A DNA stretch of 64,000 bases from Chloromonas sp. AAM2 (GCA_004335635.1 QAXH01001507.1:62001-126000); one strand, 5' to 3'. Counted from the stretch's first letter, positions 11,801 to 23,738 are shown. Notes: generated from the sequence alone by a model not told the origin. Program-made: numbers and translations.

Positions 11801-12953
11801 TGGCCCTTGGCTGCTCATTCTATCGCATGCACCTCCGTGATTTGAATACTGACGCTTTGCTCGTCCTTCCTTGCATGAATCTGATTCTCATTGATTGTTG
11901 CATTGATTGTAGACGATCTTCGTCTTTGCCCACTGTATTGTGTTTTACATAGTAAGCTGAGGCATTGGCTAGGCATGAATTGAACTGAACTGAACGTGTA
12001 CAGCGACTGGCTGCTGCTTGGGTAAGGCGCTTGCATGGCTGCTCAAAGCAAGTGTCTACAAAGCAAGTGTCTGAGAGTAAGCATGCTGTGGCACGCCACA
12101 CATGGCTCACTGCTGCATGCATTCACCATGGTGATAGTGTTGCAGCGTTTGGCCATGATCAACCTGAACGATGCATGCTGGCAGTGCACGTGAACGTTTT
12201 CTTACAGGCATATGGCTCCCAGCACTGCTGAAAAACTGATTTCAGATTAGATGAGCTGACGCCTAGGTGGTCCTGTAGCCATCATGTTTGCGTCATGTTG
12301 CGCTGCTTGCAGCTTGCAACTGAGCAAATGGCGAGCAGGCTGAACGTCAGCCGGGGCGCACTGCTCCAGGGCGTGTTGCCGGATGGGGCAGCGCAGAAGG
12401 CAGGACTGCTGCCCACACGGCGCGGCCTCAAGGGCATTGTTACAGGGGATGTGATTTTGCAGGTGAGCGACCACAGAACTGGGGAGGGCATGTGTTTCAA
12501 GGCTCTAATGCGTGCGGGTGGTTATCTGGATACAACAGCTGAAGGCAGTAGATGGCGTGAACAGTCAAACCATTCTCCTGGAACCTCGCTTGCAAGCCTT
12601 GGGTGCTGAGGCAAGAAGAGGCGCTCAACTAGGCAGATTGATTGTTGCTGCTGGTCAGGGCAACCACACAGGCAGGCGGGTAGGTAGGAGGGTAGGTGAA
12701 TACTTTTAGATTTGGTACATGCAACATGATGTCTTCCTGATTGGTGGCTTTTCGGTAGATTGCTGGTTGTGAGCTTGCTTATACACAACGCACTGTTGTA
12801 CAGGTGGATGACACGCCCATCAACAGCCCTCCGGACCTCATGAACGCATTGGATTTGCTACAGATCGGACAGGAAGTCAACTTGCGAGTGATTAGGACGA
12901 GTGATCAAGGTTCTTCCGAGATCACGGTGAAGGCAGTGTTGGGATCAGAGTGA
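8838..12953 (+). CDS. DEG8: DEG8-type serine protease, thylakoid lumen (Deg/HtrA family)
   Basis: Ten exons (8838-9169, 9416-9488, 9706-9757, 9940-9984, 10103-10323, 11035-11083, 11301-11389, 11583-11765, 12313-12462, 12804-12953) join in phase to 447 residues. The N-terminus is a bipartite lumen-targeting signal: a Ser/Arg-rich transit region, then twin arginines and a hydrophobic core ([12 protein letters not shown], near residues 68-79) ending in AQA near 89. The trypsin-like triad is complete: His167 in LTNYHV, Asp212 in ARDLAVLKI and Ser290 in GNSGGP. A PDZ domain fills the C-terminus. [15 protein letters not shown] and the single PDZ resemble plant DEG8 more than DEG1. With DEG5, DEG8 takes part in photosystem II D1 turnover on the lumen side. 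One oddity is GCPFGFDHT where the family has GNPFGFDHT. Introns 5 and 8 carry repeats. TGTAA lies at 13109. Confidence 0.94.
10387..10556. repeat. 40-bp minisatellite in DEG8 intron 5
   Basis: Four copies of a 40-bp unit start at 10387, 10427, 10467 and 10507, with a broken fifth copy from 10547. Each begins CATGGCAGGCCAGTGTGCCA. Copies differ by one to three bases. The array sits about 60 bp after the exon 5 splice donor. Confidence 0.95.
10811..10864 (+). repeat. Dispersed 54-bp repeat, copy 1 (tRNA-like), in DEG8 intron 5
   Basis: These 54 bases recur at 11990-12043 with one mismatch. The core TGCTTGGTTAAGGCGCTTGC resembles the D-arm of a Leu or Ser tRNA gene (GTGGTTAAGGCG), so a tRNA-derived SINE is the likely source. 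No cloverleaf can be drawn. Confidence 0.6.
11990..12043 (+). repeat. Dispersed 54-bp repeat, copy 2, in DEG8 intron 8
   Basis: Near-identical to 10811-10864 and in the same orientation. It is preceded by a short TGAAC-type tandem (TGAATTGAACTGAACTGAAC), which could be the end of a mobile element. Two copies in two introns of one gene suggest repeated insertion or gene conversion. Confidence 0.6.
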
Positions 12954-13649
12954 TCAGGCTTTTTGAATTTTTGGTTTTTGGGTGGTTTATTCGGTGTGCC
13001 ATGCAACCGCCTGCTGTCGCAATGAACGTTGCTATGCATCTCCTACAGCAGTCATGTCAATGAGACTATTCCAGCAGGGATTACCCCCGTTTTATGCTGA
13101 CGCTACCCTGTAAATCCTTATCCAGCCTGGTGACGTGCCAGTACAACTTACCTACCCATGCATGTCTCACAAGCACTGCTCAACCAGGCAAAATCAGCCT
13201 GACGTGGGGTAGTACGCCCAGTATGGAACTGTGACCAACGAGTTGAGTGTGTTGTGAGTGAATGCTTCGATCAGCTGGTCGGTGTCCAACGCCGAGGAGC
13301 TACACGAACAGCCTCATGTACCTACGACGAAAGCGTTGTCTTGCATGCTATCCAACACAATGTATCCTGTTGCATGGTACACGAGGAAAGGTGGCTAAGG
13401 GTGACTTGTAACTGGTCCTGGAGGCCGATCATGCTGTCAGAGACGGTATGAACAAAGAAAGAGGGCTCGGCGGGCCATTGCCCCTCGGTGCAAGGACTTG
13501 TTGATTGGGCTGGTCCGCAGTGGCAATGTGGCAATCTGCAGCGTCGGTTTCACACGTGGGCTTGCACAGGCCTTGTTGGTGCGATTTCTGCTGATGTCGT
13601 TAACCCTGTGCACACCTGAACGTCTTCTGAGCACATCGTTCCAGGATCC
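12954..13649. other. Intergenic between DEG8 and DVR
   Basis: 696 bp between two plus-strand genes. The left part holds the DEG8 3' UTR with TGTAA at 13109-13113, and the right part must hold the DVR promoter and 5' UTR. I see no further gene or repeat. Confidence 0.6.
13109..13113 (+). terminator. Putative poly(A) signal TGTAA for DEG8
   Basis: The pentamer TGTAA lies about 155 bp after the DEG8 stop codon, the expected place for chlorophycean 3' end formation. The pentamer is short, so support is moderate. Confidence 0.4.
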
Positions 13650-16600
13650 ATGGCCCTCAATATGTCATCGTCACACGGATCCTCTGTGCGCAGTGGATCC
13701 TCGGTCCGTCGCTCGGCTGGCGTGCCAGCATGCGTCTTCCGCTCTTCAGACAATGGATCCAGGCGTGTACGCAGGGCCAGGCAGGAGAATGCTATCGGCT
13801 CTCTGGGCGAGGTGTGTGCATTGAATCTGCTCGGCGCGTGCAATCAAAATATCAGGCAGCGATTTACAACTTGCAACGAATGACTGGTTGAGAGCACTGT
13901 ATCTGCATCGCAGGCACGCGAGGTGTTTGCAGGACGTTACAATGTGGAGCCAGCGCGCTCTCGCAGTGCTTTGCGGTGCTACGCAGCCGCACCAGCCACA
14001 GATGATTTCCGTAGCAAGGCGCCCAAGGATGTGCGCGTACTGGTCGTGGGTTGCACTGGCTATATTGGCAAGTTTGTGACCAAGGAGCTCATCAGGCGTG
14101 GGTACAATGTTGTGGCCTTCACCCGTGAGCAGGCAGGCATCAAGGGCAAGCTTGGCAAGGAGGACATCATCAAGGTGGGCATGGCACCTGATGCAGAAGT
14201 CATTGTCTTGGGCGTGCTTGCATGGAATGGCTCGAGTGTCGTCGAGTCAAACGTAACATGGTCAACGTATACTTGAGACTGCCATACTTGTCACGACGTC
14301 CTGGTGGATGTGCATGTCACCTGCCAGCATATCGTGTTCTCCAGGAGCACTTCTCTACTTTCAACAGACCGCAATGACGCACACGGTGGTCACAACTGTG
14401 GCTCACTCGCTTGGGGTGTAGGAATTGCCTGGTGCTGAGGTGCGCTTCGGCAATGTGCTAGACAAGGACTCCCTACGCAAGGTTGCCTTCAAGGAAAAGG
14501 TGGACGTGGTGGTGTCATGCTTGGCCAGCCGGACAGGTCAGTTGAGGCACAGCAGGCATACTGGGATGGTGACACGAGCTTGTTACTGAAAACTTGAAAT
14601 TGAAGCACGGATCTCCATACACATGGACACGAGTCAAAGAAATGGCACACCTGGATGCACATGCACTTAAGGCAGGTGCACACGCCCAGGAGCATGCTGT
14701 TTTCTGGATGATTCCCTGGTCACACTCCACAAAGCATGTGACCCACTGAGAGCACCTACCTCCGCTCTTTCAGATCCATTGTCAGGTTTGCGCAAGTGCG
14801 TCAGGTGCATGCATCTTGCCAGTGCTACTTGCCGGGAGCTGCGTGCCTGTCCGCATGCTGGTTTTGCTTGCGCTCAGGTGGCATGTCACACTGACTGTTC
14901 CTGACCGCAGGTGGCAAGAAAGACAGCTGGATGATCGACTACGAGGCCACCAAGAACTGCCTTGATGTTGGCCGGGAGACAGGCATGCAGCACTTTGTGC
15001 TGCTCAGTGCCATCTGTGTGCAGAAGCCATTGCTAGAGTTCCAGAAGGCTAAGCTCAAGTTGGAGGCAGACTTACAGGTGAACTAGTTACCGGTCAACTG
15101 GGGGTGCAGCATGGGAGGGTGCAAGGGCGAGCTACAAAAGCACTCAGCTGTATAAAAGCAGAGGAGAGTACGGGGCATGGGTACAGGGCCAGCCCGGCAA
15201 AAGCTAGCCAGCCGCACCACACTTGAGCTGACGTCCAGAACAGGACCTTCGCCTGCAGTGCCTGCATCAGGAATGATTACTAACGCTGAGTGGGCATGTG
15301 TGGGTTTAGCGGCAGAGTTAAGTGCCCTTCCTCTAAGCATTGAAACATGCGAGCCGTACGCCTTGCTTCAGTGTCATGATATTCCTGTCTTCATGCCGTG
15401 CACCTTCATCATACCGGATGACCCGTGCTTCAGTTTCATGATCCTGCGTCCAACCGTAACCCTTGCATGCAGGCTGCTGGCGACGTCACATACTCCATTG
15501 TGCGGCCCACTGCCTTCTTCAAGTCCCTGGCCGGTCAGATAGAGCTGGTCAAGGGGGGCAAGCCGTACGTCATGTTCGGTGACGGCACGCTGGCGGCCTG
15601 CAAGCCCATCAGCGAGCGGGACCTCGCCTCGTTCATTGCCGACTGTGTGCAGCAGAAGGACAAGGTGGGCCGTGGGAGAGCCCCAGGGGACATGGGTACG
15701 TACTTGATGGGCAGGGACGGCATGCCAGCCAGGAAGGCATGGGTGGAGGCATGCACAGGGCACAGTGGGTTGCACAGTCATGTACCTTGCGAACTTGCTC
15801 TGATAGGGCAAGGGAGTGTGGTTTGAAAGAAGAATGATGCGAGAAAGTCAAGAGGTGAAGGTGAAGGCATAGTCCCGGCATACTTCCAGAAAATCGACTT
15901 GTACTCAGGTCAAAGTAGGGCTTCATGAGGGGCTAGCTTGTCACAGCTGTGAGCCAGACGACCATGGCATGGCAAACGTGCCAGTCACAGCCAACCGCAG
16001 ACAAGTGCCGGTTTTGACATGCTGTGCCCTTATGATTGATTTACTTACAGATCAACCAGATGCTCCCCATTGGCGGCCCCGGCAAGGCCCTGACGGCCCG
16101 CGCCCAGGCCGACATGCTGTTCCGCATCACGGGCCAGAAGGAAAACCTGATCCCCGTGCCCGTGGCACTCATGGACGGCATCATCGGCATACTGGACTTC
16201 TTGGCTAAGTTCTTCCCTGCGCAGTTCGAGGTGAGCTGTGTGACCACTGGTGCAGGGTGCTGTCCTCGTCATGAAGTCAAAGGCAGCCAGACTGCTGATA
16301 GTATAGTGCACGCAGCTGCTATGTCAGCATAAGCACAATGGCCGTGTTTAGGTAGCTGAGATACAAGGCAGGTAACATTGGCCATAGACGCATAGTGTAT
16401 GCATATGCTATGCAGAGTACTATCCTCATCTATCCTCATTTTACAAATAGCTAGACTGACTTTCATGCATGCCACTACCACCGCCCACAGCTGCTATGCC
16501 TGCATGAGCTGATAACGTAGATTAGGTAGCCCAGGTGCTGGGCGTGTAGATGCTGACATGGCGTAGAACAGGAGCCAAGGGCCACTGATGTCAGTTGGGT

Positions 16601-17127
16601 TTCCCTGCATTGCCATTGTACAGGATGCTGCGGAGTTTGGGCGCATCGGCAAGTACTACGCCGTGGAGAGCATGCTCGTGTGGGACCCTGTCAAGCAGGT
16701 GAGCGAACTGGTGGGGTGTGCTCCCAGACTTTGATGAAAAACGACATGAGTTGTGTGAGCTTACTTGGGCTGTTGCTGCATAGGCTTGTGCATGCTGTAA
16801 GCTCGCAATGTGCACTGGCCCGCATACGGCACACCATTGTTTTCAAAAGGTGGACACTTCAAACGCACCCACTGGGGTATCCGAGCTGTCTCGCCCACCT
16901 GAACACACCCATCACCCACATGGATCACAAAGAGTATCAAATGCAGGTGCAAATGCATCAACGCTTGCTTTTTCCCTCTTGCCATCACCCTTCAGGTGTA
17001 TGTTGAGGACGCCACCCCCAGTTACGGCGAGGATACCTTGGAAGCCTTCTTCACCAAGGCCGTCAAGGAGGGGCTCAAGGGCCAAGAGCTAGGCGACCAG
17101 GCAGTGTTCGGCGTCAACGAACAGTAA
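13650..17127 (+). CDS. DVR: Divinyl chlorophyllide a 8-vinyl-reductase, plastid
   Basis: Eight exons (13650-13811, 13914-14174, 14422-14536, 14911-15077, 15473-15664, 16051-16230, 16624-16698, 16996-17127) join to 427 residues. The enzyme reduces the 8-vinyl group of divinyl chlorophyll precursors with NADPH, giving the monovinyl pigments. The first roughly 80 residues are Ser/Arg-rich and acid-poor, a typical plastid transit peptide. The Rossmann fold starts near residue 95 with [13 protein letters not shown]. Other conserved blocks are [52 protein letters not shown] and the C-terminal [11 protein letters not shown]. The length matches plant DVR (about 400-420). The start is the ATG at 13650, the only one that fits the phase of the next exon. 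It converges with RH50. Confidence 0.96.
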
Positions 17128-17887
17128 TCGGACAGCAGTAATGAGAGTGATGAGTGATATCAAGAGCGTGTGCGGATTGTGTTTTTAGTGGGAACAAATT
17201 TTGTGCGCACCCTGGGCTGCACCATTTTTCATGTTAGGTCTAGATGGACGTTTCGACTTGTGATGTAGACCTTTGATCGCTTGTGATGGGCACTTGAACC
17301 AACAGCACCAGTAATTGATCCGGCCGGGACTACTGCAGCGGTAGATTGACAAGGCGACACTTCAACGCAATGCTAGTATTACAAGGGGAAAAGTACCACC
17401 TGCGGCTGTGACAAACCTTACACGACGAGTGCGTGAGTACATGTCGCATAGCAATGCGGAAATCGCCAGCACGACAACAAAATCAAGGTCAATTTACACA
17501 CATCAGCAGTTGCGGCATTATAACATGCATGTCACGTAGGTTGACGAACAGACAGAAGTGCTGCACACTCTGGCACGTATACAACATGTGATGAGGGCAC
17601 TGGTGCGATGTGCTGGCAACATTGAACGATATGCACATTTTTTCAGGCCCCATTTTGGGTCTAACGAGGTATGCGGTCATGATAGCAATTTGAGGGGTTG
17701 GCCACCACCACTACTATCCTGGTGTGTCGCAATCCCCTTAACAAATAGGTTGGACGGGTTGGAATCCCTCCCCTCTTGTAATGAGGTTCCTTCGTCCGTT
17801 GATGCAGCCGTCCGTGTCAACAGTGCAAGGTGCCAATTGCTGGCGTCCAAAACTTCAAACCGCCACGATTGAGGCCCAAGACTGAGT
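17128..17887. other. Convergent intergenic region between DVR and RH50
   Basis: 760 bp between two stop codons facing each other. It holds both 3' UTRs. On the minus strand TGTAA occurs around 17491-17495 and 17418-17422, possible RH50 poly(A) signals. A 46-bp dispersed element lies at 17729-17774. I see no gene. Confidence 0.55.
17729..17774 (+). repeat. 46-bp dispersed element with tRNA B-box-like core, copy 1
   Basis: This stretch matches the reverse complement of 30176-30221 over 46 bases with about five mismatches. Its core GGACGGGTTGGAATCCCTCC contains GGTTGGAATCC, one base from the pol III B-box GGTTCGAATCC. Read on the other strand it encodes the peptide DSNPSN, as does the other copy. 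It is most likely a SINE fragment. Confidence 0.6.
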
Positions 17888-20675
17888 TCACCCCAGGCGA
17901 GGGAGACGGTGCACCGGCTGCCCTTTCTCGTTACGTCCCATGATCTCACGAGCCAAGGCCACCTGCACATGTGCATGTTGCATTCCGTTGGGCCATGCCT
18001 GCCACATTAGCATGACTATCGTTCTGAAACAAAAGGAAGAGCCTGACTGTGTTGAACCACCAGCATCAACACCACCAATAAGAAAGCAGCTACTTGTAGA
18101 AAAAGGAGCGACTGACTTTGTTCAACCACCAGCAGCAGCACCACCAAGGGCAAAACTTGACGTCTACCAAGCTGCCAGATCCAAGTGTGCTCATCGCCGT
18201 ATCATGCATGAAGCCACAGGTTTTGCACAGAGTAACGCATCCGTGTGCTCATGTCTTCCAGCCCACCTGTCTGCCCAGCACCAGCGATGACACCACGCCT
18301 GTGCCCCCGGCGCCTCGAGCTGTGCGGCCCACACGGCGAACATACTCGCTTGGGTCCCGGGGGAAGTCAAACAACACCACGTGTTGGCAGTGCATGCAAT
18401 CAATGCCTGCGAGTGCACACCAGTACACATGCACCTGTTGACACGCTTCAAAATTCATGTTAGCCTTTGCAGCCAGTGAACGCCAATTCATTTAGCACTG
18501 CTACACGAGCAAGGCGCATCACGCTGCCAGGTATGCCAGGCTGGTGACGTGAGCTAGGTGCCATCCGGCGAATGCCCGTCTACCCCGGCCTCCAGCACGT
18601 GCCCACCTCGCGACATGCGATCAGTTGCCACCAACACCAGGCGTGGAGGTCCAGAAGCAGTCTTGGCCGCAGATGCCGACCCACTCTCTGCCGCGCCCTC
18701 CCCTTCCACCCCTCCGCTCTCCTCCCCGTCCGATGCCCTTGGTGCGCTGTGCTGCCTGAGGTATGCCAGAGCCTCGCCCTCCTGCCCCACAGGGGCCAGG
18801 AATGCGTTCATGGCCGCCTGACGCATGTCCTCACGAATAGCCTCGTGGTAGACAAGCACCTGCGAGGTCAACACAACGAACACAGGCCCAGGCAATGTGT
18901 TTGTCGCGCCTTGACACGACCGCTGTTGCCCATCCCTTCCATGGCTCTTCATCCACAGCACGCGTAGCCTCTGCACGATACTCCAAACATGTGCTTGGTT
19001 TTCAGTTGCCCACATGCAACACAGACACTTTAAACACCACACTGCCAACTTGCATCACAACACCATTTCTCACTGATGGATTGCACGCAACGCGTGACAG
19101 CCTGTCCTAGTTCAGGGTTCGCTATTCCCGCTCGCCTGCACTTCCGACGGGTCATACTTCCGCCTGAGCGCGTTTTCCACGGCTCTGCACGCCTCGATCT
19201 TATTGCAGAACACCAGCGCCCGGGGCGCCTTGTGCTGCCTAAGCACACTGGTCAGTCCCTCGAGCTTGCGCTGCACACCGCTCTCAAGCGTAACCTCCTC
19301 GCCACCGCTGCAGTCAACCAGCTCCTCCACAAGACCTATGGAAGAAGAGCACAAAACCACAGGCCATCGAAAATGCAAGCTACACAATGGCCTGGTTTAC
19401 GTAACAAAAAAGTTTGACAGAAGCAGGCAAACCCAGGCTGTTCGAGAAGAGCAGGGCAAGACAGGCTGTGTCAGGTGTGTATGTCACGGCTAATGCCAGC
19501 TACAAGGGTCTGACAGATGTGGAATACCAGAGGTTACAATACAGCCTCGTCAGCCTCGTCAGTGACTCCTACATGCCTCTGCGCTCACACGCTCACACAC
19601 AGTGGCTACTATGCTCAACCGATCCGTCCCACAGGCCCTACGCCTCCCGCCAAACCTTTGACTGCCTGGACTCCATCCCACCTGCTGCTGTGCGGTGCAG
19701 ACCTGGCCCCGATGCAAGTGTGATGTCCTTGAACGACTGTCGCAGAGCCTCTGCCGTGTGCTGCGGGAGGGTGGCCGTCACCAGCAGGAACCGCAGGCCC
19801 GGGGGGGCGAACTCGCGCAGAGGCGCCATCTGGCTCTCAAACGCTGCGGAGTCGCCTGCATTGCGGCAACGCACACAGGGAGGTCGACTTCGGCGAAGGG
19901 TGTGAGACGAACACAGTCACCTGCGCTCAGCCACAAAAGCACACCCTGAATCAAGTGGAGCAAGCTGAGCCTGTCAGAACAGTTGGACTGCACGCCCTTC
20001 GCACCTCACCACACATATCATGCGCTGCTGTTTGCTACATCGACAGTTTTGGCCCATGCGCAGAACAACAGGCGGAAGGTGTGGGTGGAAGACCAGGATG
20101 TTGCATGCCTTTCCTGCCGTGCTGATCCCCTGCTTCTCTCCCTGCTCTCTCCCTGCTCTCTCCCTGCTCTTTCTCTGCTCTTTCCCTGCCCACCCAGCCT
20201 ACCCAGCCCCTCTGCTGTAAATGCAGGTAGCATGTGCATGTTTGGAGATAAGGTGTGGGTGGAGCCCAGGATGTGCCACATGCTGCATGCCTGCCCTTCT
20301 TGCTCACCCACTGCGCCTCCCTTCCAAACGCTAGGCGTGGCATGCGGTACACTGCCTCGTATCAGTTTCCCCGCTCCCCCTCCCCCGCTCACCCAGCAGC
20401 ACGTCCACTTCATCTAGCACCAGTCCCCTACACGCCGACAGGTCCAAGTGCCCCGCCTTGAGCAGCTCCACCAGCCGCCCGGGCGTGGCTATCACAAGGT
20501 CCACACCTGGGTTCAATTCCAAACGATGACGTTGTTTTTCGGACTTGGCATCACCAGTCCTTTGCAATGCGAGTATGATGTTGTTGCATATGGAGATGGA
20601 GCCATCTTCTGTTCGACTTGCCAAACAATACAGATGTAAAGCAACACAAACAGACACACAGAGGCGGACACAGAG

Positions 20676-20710
<35 letters not shown>

Positions 20711-23700
20711 CTTTGAGCATGTCCCGCTGTGTGCGTGAGCTGCGGGCACGCTCCCGCTCGTCCGCCTGCCCGCCGGTGACGGCCAACGCACGCAGCCGCG
20801 CGCCCGCACTGCTTAAAGACTTGGCCACGCGGTAAACCTGGGTGGGAACATCACGAAGCAGATAATTGCATGAAAACACGCGGTAATTGCAAGAATACAC
20901 ATTCTTACGGCGTTGAGATGGGGTGCTGAGTAGTGATTGCCATAATCCAGGGTGGCAAACAGCACACTGACATGGACAAAAGCACGCGGTAAATCTGCCC
21001 GGGCAGACATGCACTCTCACATCAATGCGATGATGAGCATGTGCAAAAGCAAGCATTTTGATGCTGATGCGGGGCTGGAATGCGATATCAGCACCCACGA
21101 GCGCTGGCACCAGTAGGCATGGGACAGCTCTAGGACACAGCGCAAAGCAAAACCAAACCCAGCACACGGCGGAAACATAGAGCATTATTGCCTGGTATAG
21201 CAGTGCTATTCACAAGCCACACCAATACCCCTTATCATACCTGTTGCACTAGCTCTGTGGTTGGCAAGATGACGATGGCCCTGGGACACTTGGGCTGGGT
21301 GCCGGGCCGGCCTAGGGCGGCGTCCTGGGATCGAATGGCCTGAAGGGTGGCAGCAGAAAGCCATGTAAACGCTCCAGGTCAGCCAACCAACCTGTTACCA
21401 TACTGGTGGTACACGCCTTCTGAAACCGCCATACATCCCTTCAGAAGCTGAGTCACCTTGCGACCGACCATTGCTCGTTTGACTTGCCATCAAGCACCAC
21501 AACAGTCAGCCAAGTTAGATTGCAGCCTAAGCAACATGGCAGCAGGTCTGACATGGCAGCACTGCATAATGCCTGTCAATGAGCACCATGGTAATAACAT
21601 AGTGCTACCAGGTCTAGACTGCACCGCTGCCACCTACTTGGAACAGGGGCAAGAGGTATGCGAGTGTCTTGCCACTGCCTGCCTGGTCAGCAATGGCCAA
21701 GTGCTGAGTCTCAGCCGACCGCCAGGCTTCCAAGGCTGACGCCTGCAGAACAGCATGCCAGCCATTAACGAATGCTACGGATGCTGCCCCAGATGAAAGT
21801 CCAGCTATTGAGGCAGCAACACTCTGCGTACACTGTGATCGATACGCGGTCGACATTTCTGCCATGCCATGAATATGCATGGCAGGATGCCATGATGAGT
21901 TATGACTGGTATGCTTCGTGACTTGGCAGTAGTTGAGATAGTGGTTGCTTTGTCACCATTCTCTGCCATGCTGTAAGCGCGATATGAGCAGGGCCAGCCA
22001 TGCCTACATGCACAGGTGATGCAGATCCCTCAGATAGGTAAAGCGAATTAGTTGAAAGTTCATCATCAGTAGAACTTGCAGACAACTGGATCATCATTGG
22101 GATCTGAATATGCATGGGCTGTGCAGGTCATGGCATCACACCACTCTGCCGGAAAGCGCTACACGTGCTCTTATCTGTGATGCCTATCTGGTGCTGTGCT
22201 GCTAGCTGGCAGTCTGCAACAAAATGGCTCCTCCGCAATACCCTTCAAGGCTTGTGTGATTATTTCTGGAATCAGCTCGCTTCTCCAGTGTCAAGGCATG
22301 CAACTCCCCCGCCCATTTGATCACATGGTTAAAGACTGTCCGCCTGTGCCGAGCCATCCCAACTTACACAGAACACAGAGCCCACCAACCGAACAATAAC
22401 TCTGGCCTAGTTCTAGATCAAGCGATCTGTTAGCTGCATCACGCGCCTACACAGATCCACAGCTGCATCACGCGCCTACACAGATCCACACGCGCCTACC
22501 TGCACGTGTGAGGGCCGAGTGATGCCCAGCGAGCGCAGCGCATCCACTATATCCTTACTCAGGCCAAGCTCATCAAACCTGACACACGATAGCAGAGTGA
22601 TGACAAGACAGTGATGTCAATTCAAAAAGAAACGAAGTCGCGGGTGTAGGCAGTATGCACAAAGACTCAGGTACAGGCAGACACACAAAGACTCACTCAA
22701 GCCCAGCCTTAACAACCATGATGCGCTTAGTATCTGGTGTCAACGCAAGGGGCATCCCACTGTGTGCGGCCAATCACTAAGCATCAGTTAACACCAGTGT
22801 AGTCATTGTACGTGGGGAGGGCGGGCGGCCAAGGGTGTGACAAGAGGCTGGCCACAGGGAAGATGTCCGTTCATAGCTCCCCGGGCGCCAGCTGCAGCTT
22901 CTAAGCTTCATTCAAACACCCATACCCAGGCGTGCCACCATAAACACCCACCTTGCACCAGAGGCAAAGAAAGTGCCTTTATCTTGGTCATTTGGCCGTA
23001 CAACTGGCAGGTCCAACCGCGGCCGCACCACAGGTTGACGGGGTGGCCGCTGCCGTTGCTGCTGCCCTTCACCCTCGTCATCTCCCATGGGGCCCTGTTC
23101 GCCTTCCAACCGCCTGCCTGACATCCCTGGGTCTTGGCTATCAGTGCGCCCAGCCCATGCGCCACCTGGCTGGTCCCGCCTGCGAGTCTCCCATGCACCA
23201 GCCGGCTGATCACCTCTGTCACCATCACTGCCCTCTTGTTGCTGTTGTCCTGAACCCCGCCCTAACCGCCGCCTGCCTTGTTCCAAGGCACTCATTCGTC
23301 TGGGCCTGCCAGAAGCACGGTCATACTGGCCAGCCTCACCAGCCTCACCATCTTTGCTGTCTCTTTGCTGAGGCAAGGGCCGTCTGAACCCTGCCCATCC
23401 ACCCTTGGCATTTCTGCTGTCACTGCGGCTGCCACCTTTGTCCTCCCTGCCTGGCTCATCCTGCTCAAACTCTGGCTGGTCCCAGTCCTCAGTGTCATCA
23501 CTCCCTCCCCTGCACACAAAGTGCACAGCATGCAACTTCTGGTGAGCCGGGTTCATGGAGGCGAAACCCTAATGGCCGCCCCTGGACGCACTCGCACCTT
23601 CGGAACAGCCGCCGCCGATCACCACTGCGGTCTTGTCGTTGACCTTGACTGTCACGAGAAGGCTGGCTTGTTGAGGGCGCAACAGCAGTGCACAGCGGCG

Positions 23701-23738
23701 CAGGCCGGGCGGCGCTGGGCAACCTGCCGCGCAAGCAT
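17888..23738 (-). CDS. RH50: DEAD(DEVD)-box RNA helicase, plastid RH50 type
   Basis: Thirteen exons join exactly to 690 residues: 23738-23656, 23509-22952, 22759-22697, 22578-22500, 21742-21638, 21339-21241, 20837-20708, 20506-20393, 19855-19682, 19335-19136, 18859-18607, 18406-18267, 17962-17888. After a putative transit peptide and an acidic, Arg/Gln-rich linker come the helicase motifs in order: [10 protein letters not shown] (Q region), [12 protein letters not shown] (I), PTTELVQQ (Ia), [11 protein letters not shown] (Ib), VLDEVDVLL (II), VTATLP (III), [15 protein letters not shown] (IV), [11 protein letters not shown] (V), [11 protein letters not shown] (VI). The C-terminus [12 protein letters not shown] and DEVD in place of DEAD match plant RH50, a factor for plastid 23S-4.5S rRNA maturation. 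Motif V carries an acidic Ser/Gly insert. The intron 18860-19135 uses GC as donor. The first exon is inferred from phase; the ATG at 23556 is an alternative. Confidence 0.92.
20128..20206. repeat. Pyrimidine-rich CTCTCCCTG repeat tract in RH50 intron
   Basis: A run of imperfect 10-bp units (CTCTCCCTGC type) in the intron between the motif II and motif III exons. It is pure pyrimidine over long stretches on the plus strand and therefore purine-rich in the transcript. Confidence 0.7.
20677..20707. repeat. (CA)n microsatellite in RH50 intron
   Basis: About 15 CA repeats directly abut the splice donor of the 20837-20708 exon. On the minus strand the donor itself reads GGTGTGTGTG, so the intron begins with the repeat. 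Confidence 0.95.
22432..22489. repeat. 29-bp tandem duplication next to an RH50 splice donor
   Basis: Two perfect 29-bp units (22432-22460, 22461-22489) beginning AGCTGCATCACGCGCCTACA. The array runs into the splice donor of the Q-motif exon. Each unit holds a copy of the donor-side string CGCGCCTAC (GTAGGCGCG on the minus strand). Confidence 0.95.

Noticed and set aside
20505..20525. tRNA B-box (GGTTCAATTCC)
   Set aside because: It lies at an RH50 exon edge with no A-box or stems. I take it as a chance match.
20331..21185. 284-codon minus-strand frame as one gene
   Set aside because: It merges two RH50 exons with intron sequence, including the CA repeat translated as Cys-Val runs.
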